From Acidobacteriota bacterium (GTDB taxonomy: Bacteria; Acidobacteriota; Blastocatellia; RBC074): DNA of 6,351 nt. Each line of letters starts with the position of its first letter. Position 1 is the stretch's first letter. The notes beneath the pieces were generated by a model. That model was not told the origin of the DNA. It was given only the letters and a program-made list of their open reading frames with translations, and did not search any database. Below, in pieces: positions 6,270-6,351 of the stretch. The position numbers were made by a program, and so were the translations under genes. The stretch lies in NCBI GenBank assembly GCA_022614735.1, contig JAKEHZ010000331.1, positions 1 to 6,351 of the forward strand, read 5' to 3'.

Positions 6270-6351
6270 ATTATTTATTGTCGCGTTTCATTCATGCGCC
6301 GCTTTGACAAAGTCCAGGAGAGAATGCGAAAAAAGCGAAAATAGACGAAAC

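Noticed and set aside
6304..6309. TTGACA resembling a -35 box near the right edge
   Set aside because: No -10-like hexamer lies at 16-18 bp spacing, so a promoter cannot be supported.
6324..6344. ATG with nearby AGGAG followed by a six-codon basic peptide and TAG
   Set aside because: The AGGAG is only 3 nt from the ATG and the peptide is trivial. No attenuator or downstream gene is visible within the window.

Overview
The window reads as ordinary bacterial chromosome, GC-moderate and densely coded, with four convincing protein genes and two striking palindromes. A lineage in or near Acidobacteriota (Blastocatellia-like) is my guess, from the gene mix (a GalU-like enzyme next to a glucuronokinase-like GHMP kinase, a circularly permuted ATP-grasp protein, a YtcJ-type amidohydrolase) and the palindrome style. 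This is recollection, not a search result, and confidence is low.

Layout. Bases 1-94 form a perfect 41-bp inverted repeat with a 12-nt loop, each arm built from four copies of a degenerate 9-bp unit. It lies 22 bp beyond the stop codon of a minus-strand gene (117-1463) for a circularly permuted ATP-grasp protein. A short divergent intergenic region (1464-1613) separates that gene from a plus-strand run of three tightly packed genes: a GalU-type nucleotidyltransferase (1614-2525), a GHMP kinase strongly resembling plant glucuronokinase (2512-3510, overlapping by 14 nt), and a zinc-ribbon protein with four HTH-like repeats (3520-4488, 9-nt gap). A 12-bp hairpin with REP-like character (4492-4527) sits right after the third gene. 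It is followed by a probably secreted or membrane-anchored YtcJ-type amidohydrolase (4554-6269). The last 82 bases hold no gene I can support.

How the genes may work together. The kinase and nucleotidyltransferase are translationally coupled. Together they suggest a two-step salvage route: D-glucuronate + ATP to glucuronate 1-phosphate, then + UTP to UDP-glucuronate. This is the logic of the plant glucuronokinase / UDP-sugar pyrophosphorylase route, here with a GalU-fold enzyme as possible partner. The family assignments are well supported by motifs; the substrate assignment is inference. The zinc-ribbon repeat protein in the same run may be a nucleic-acid-binding regulator, but its function is unknown. 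The ATP-grasp and amidohydrolase genes have no demonstrable link to this route.
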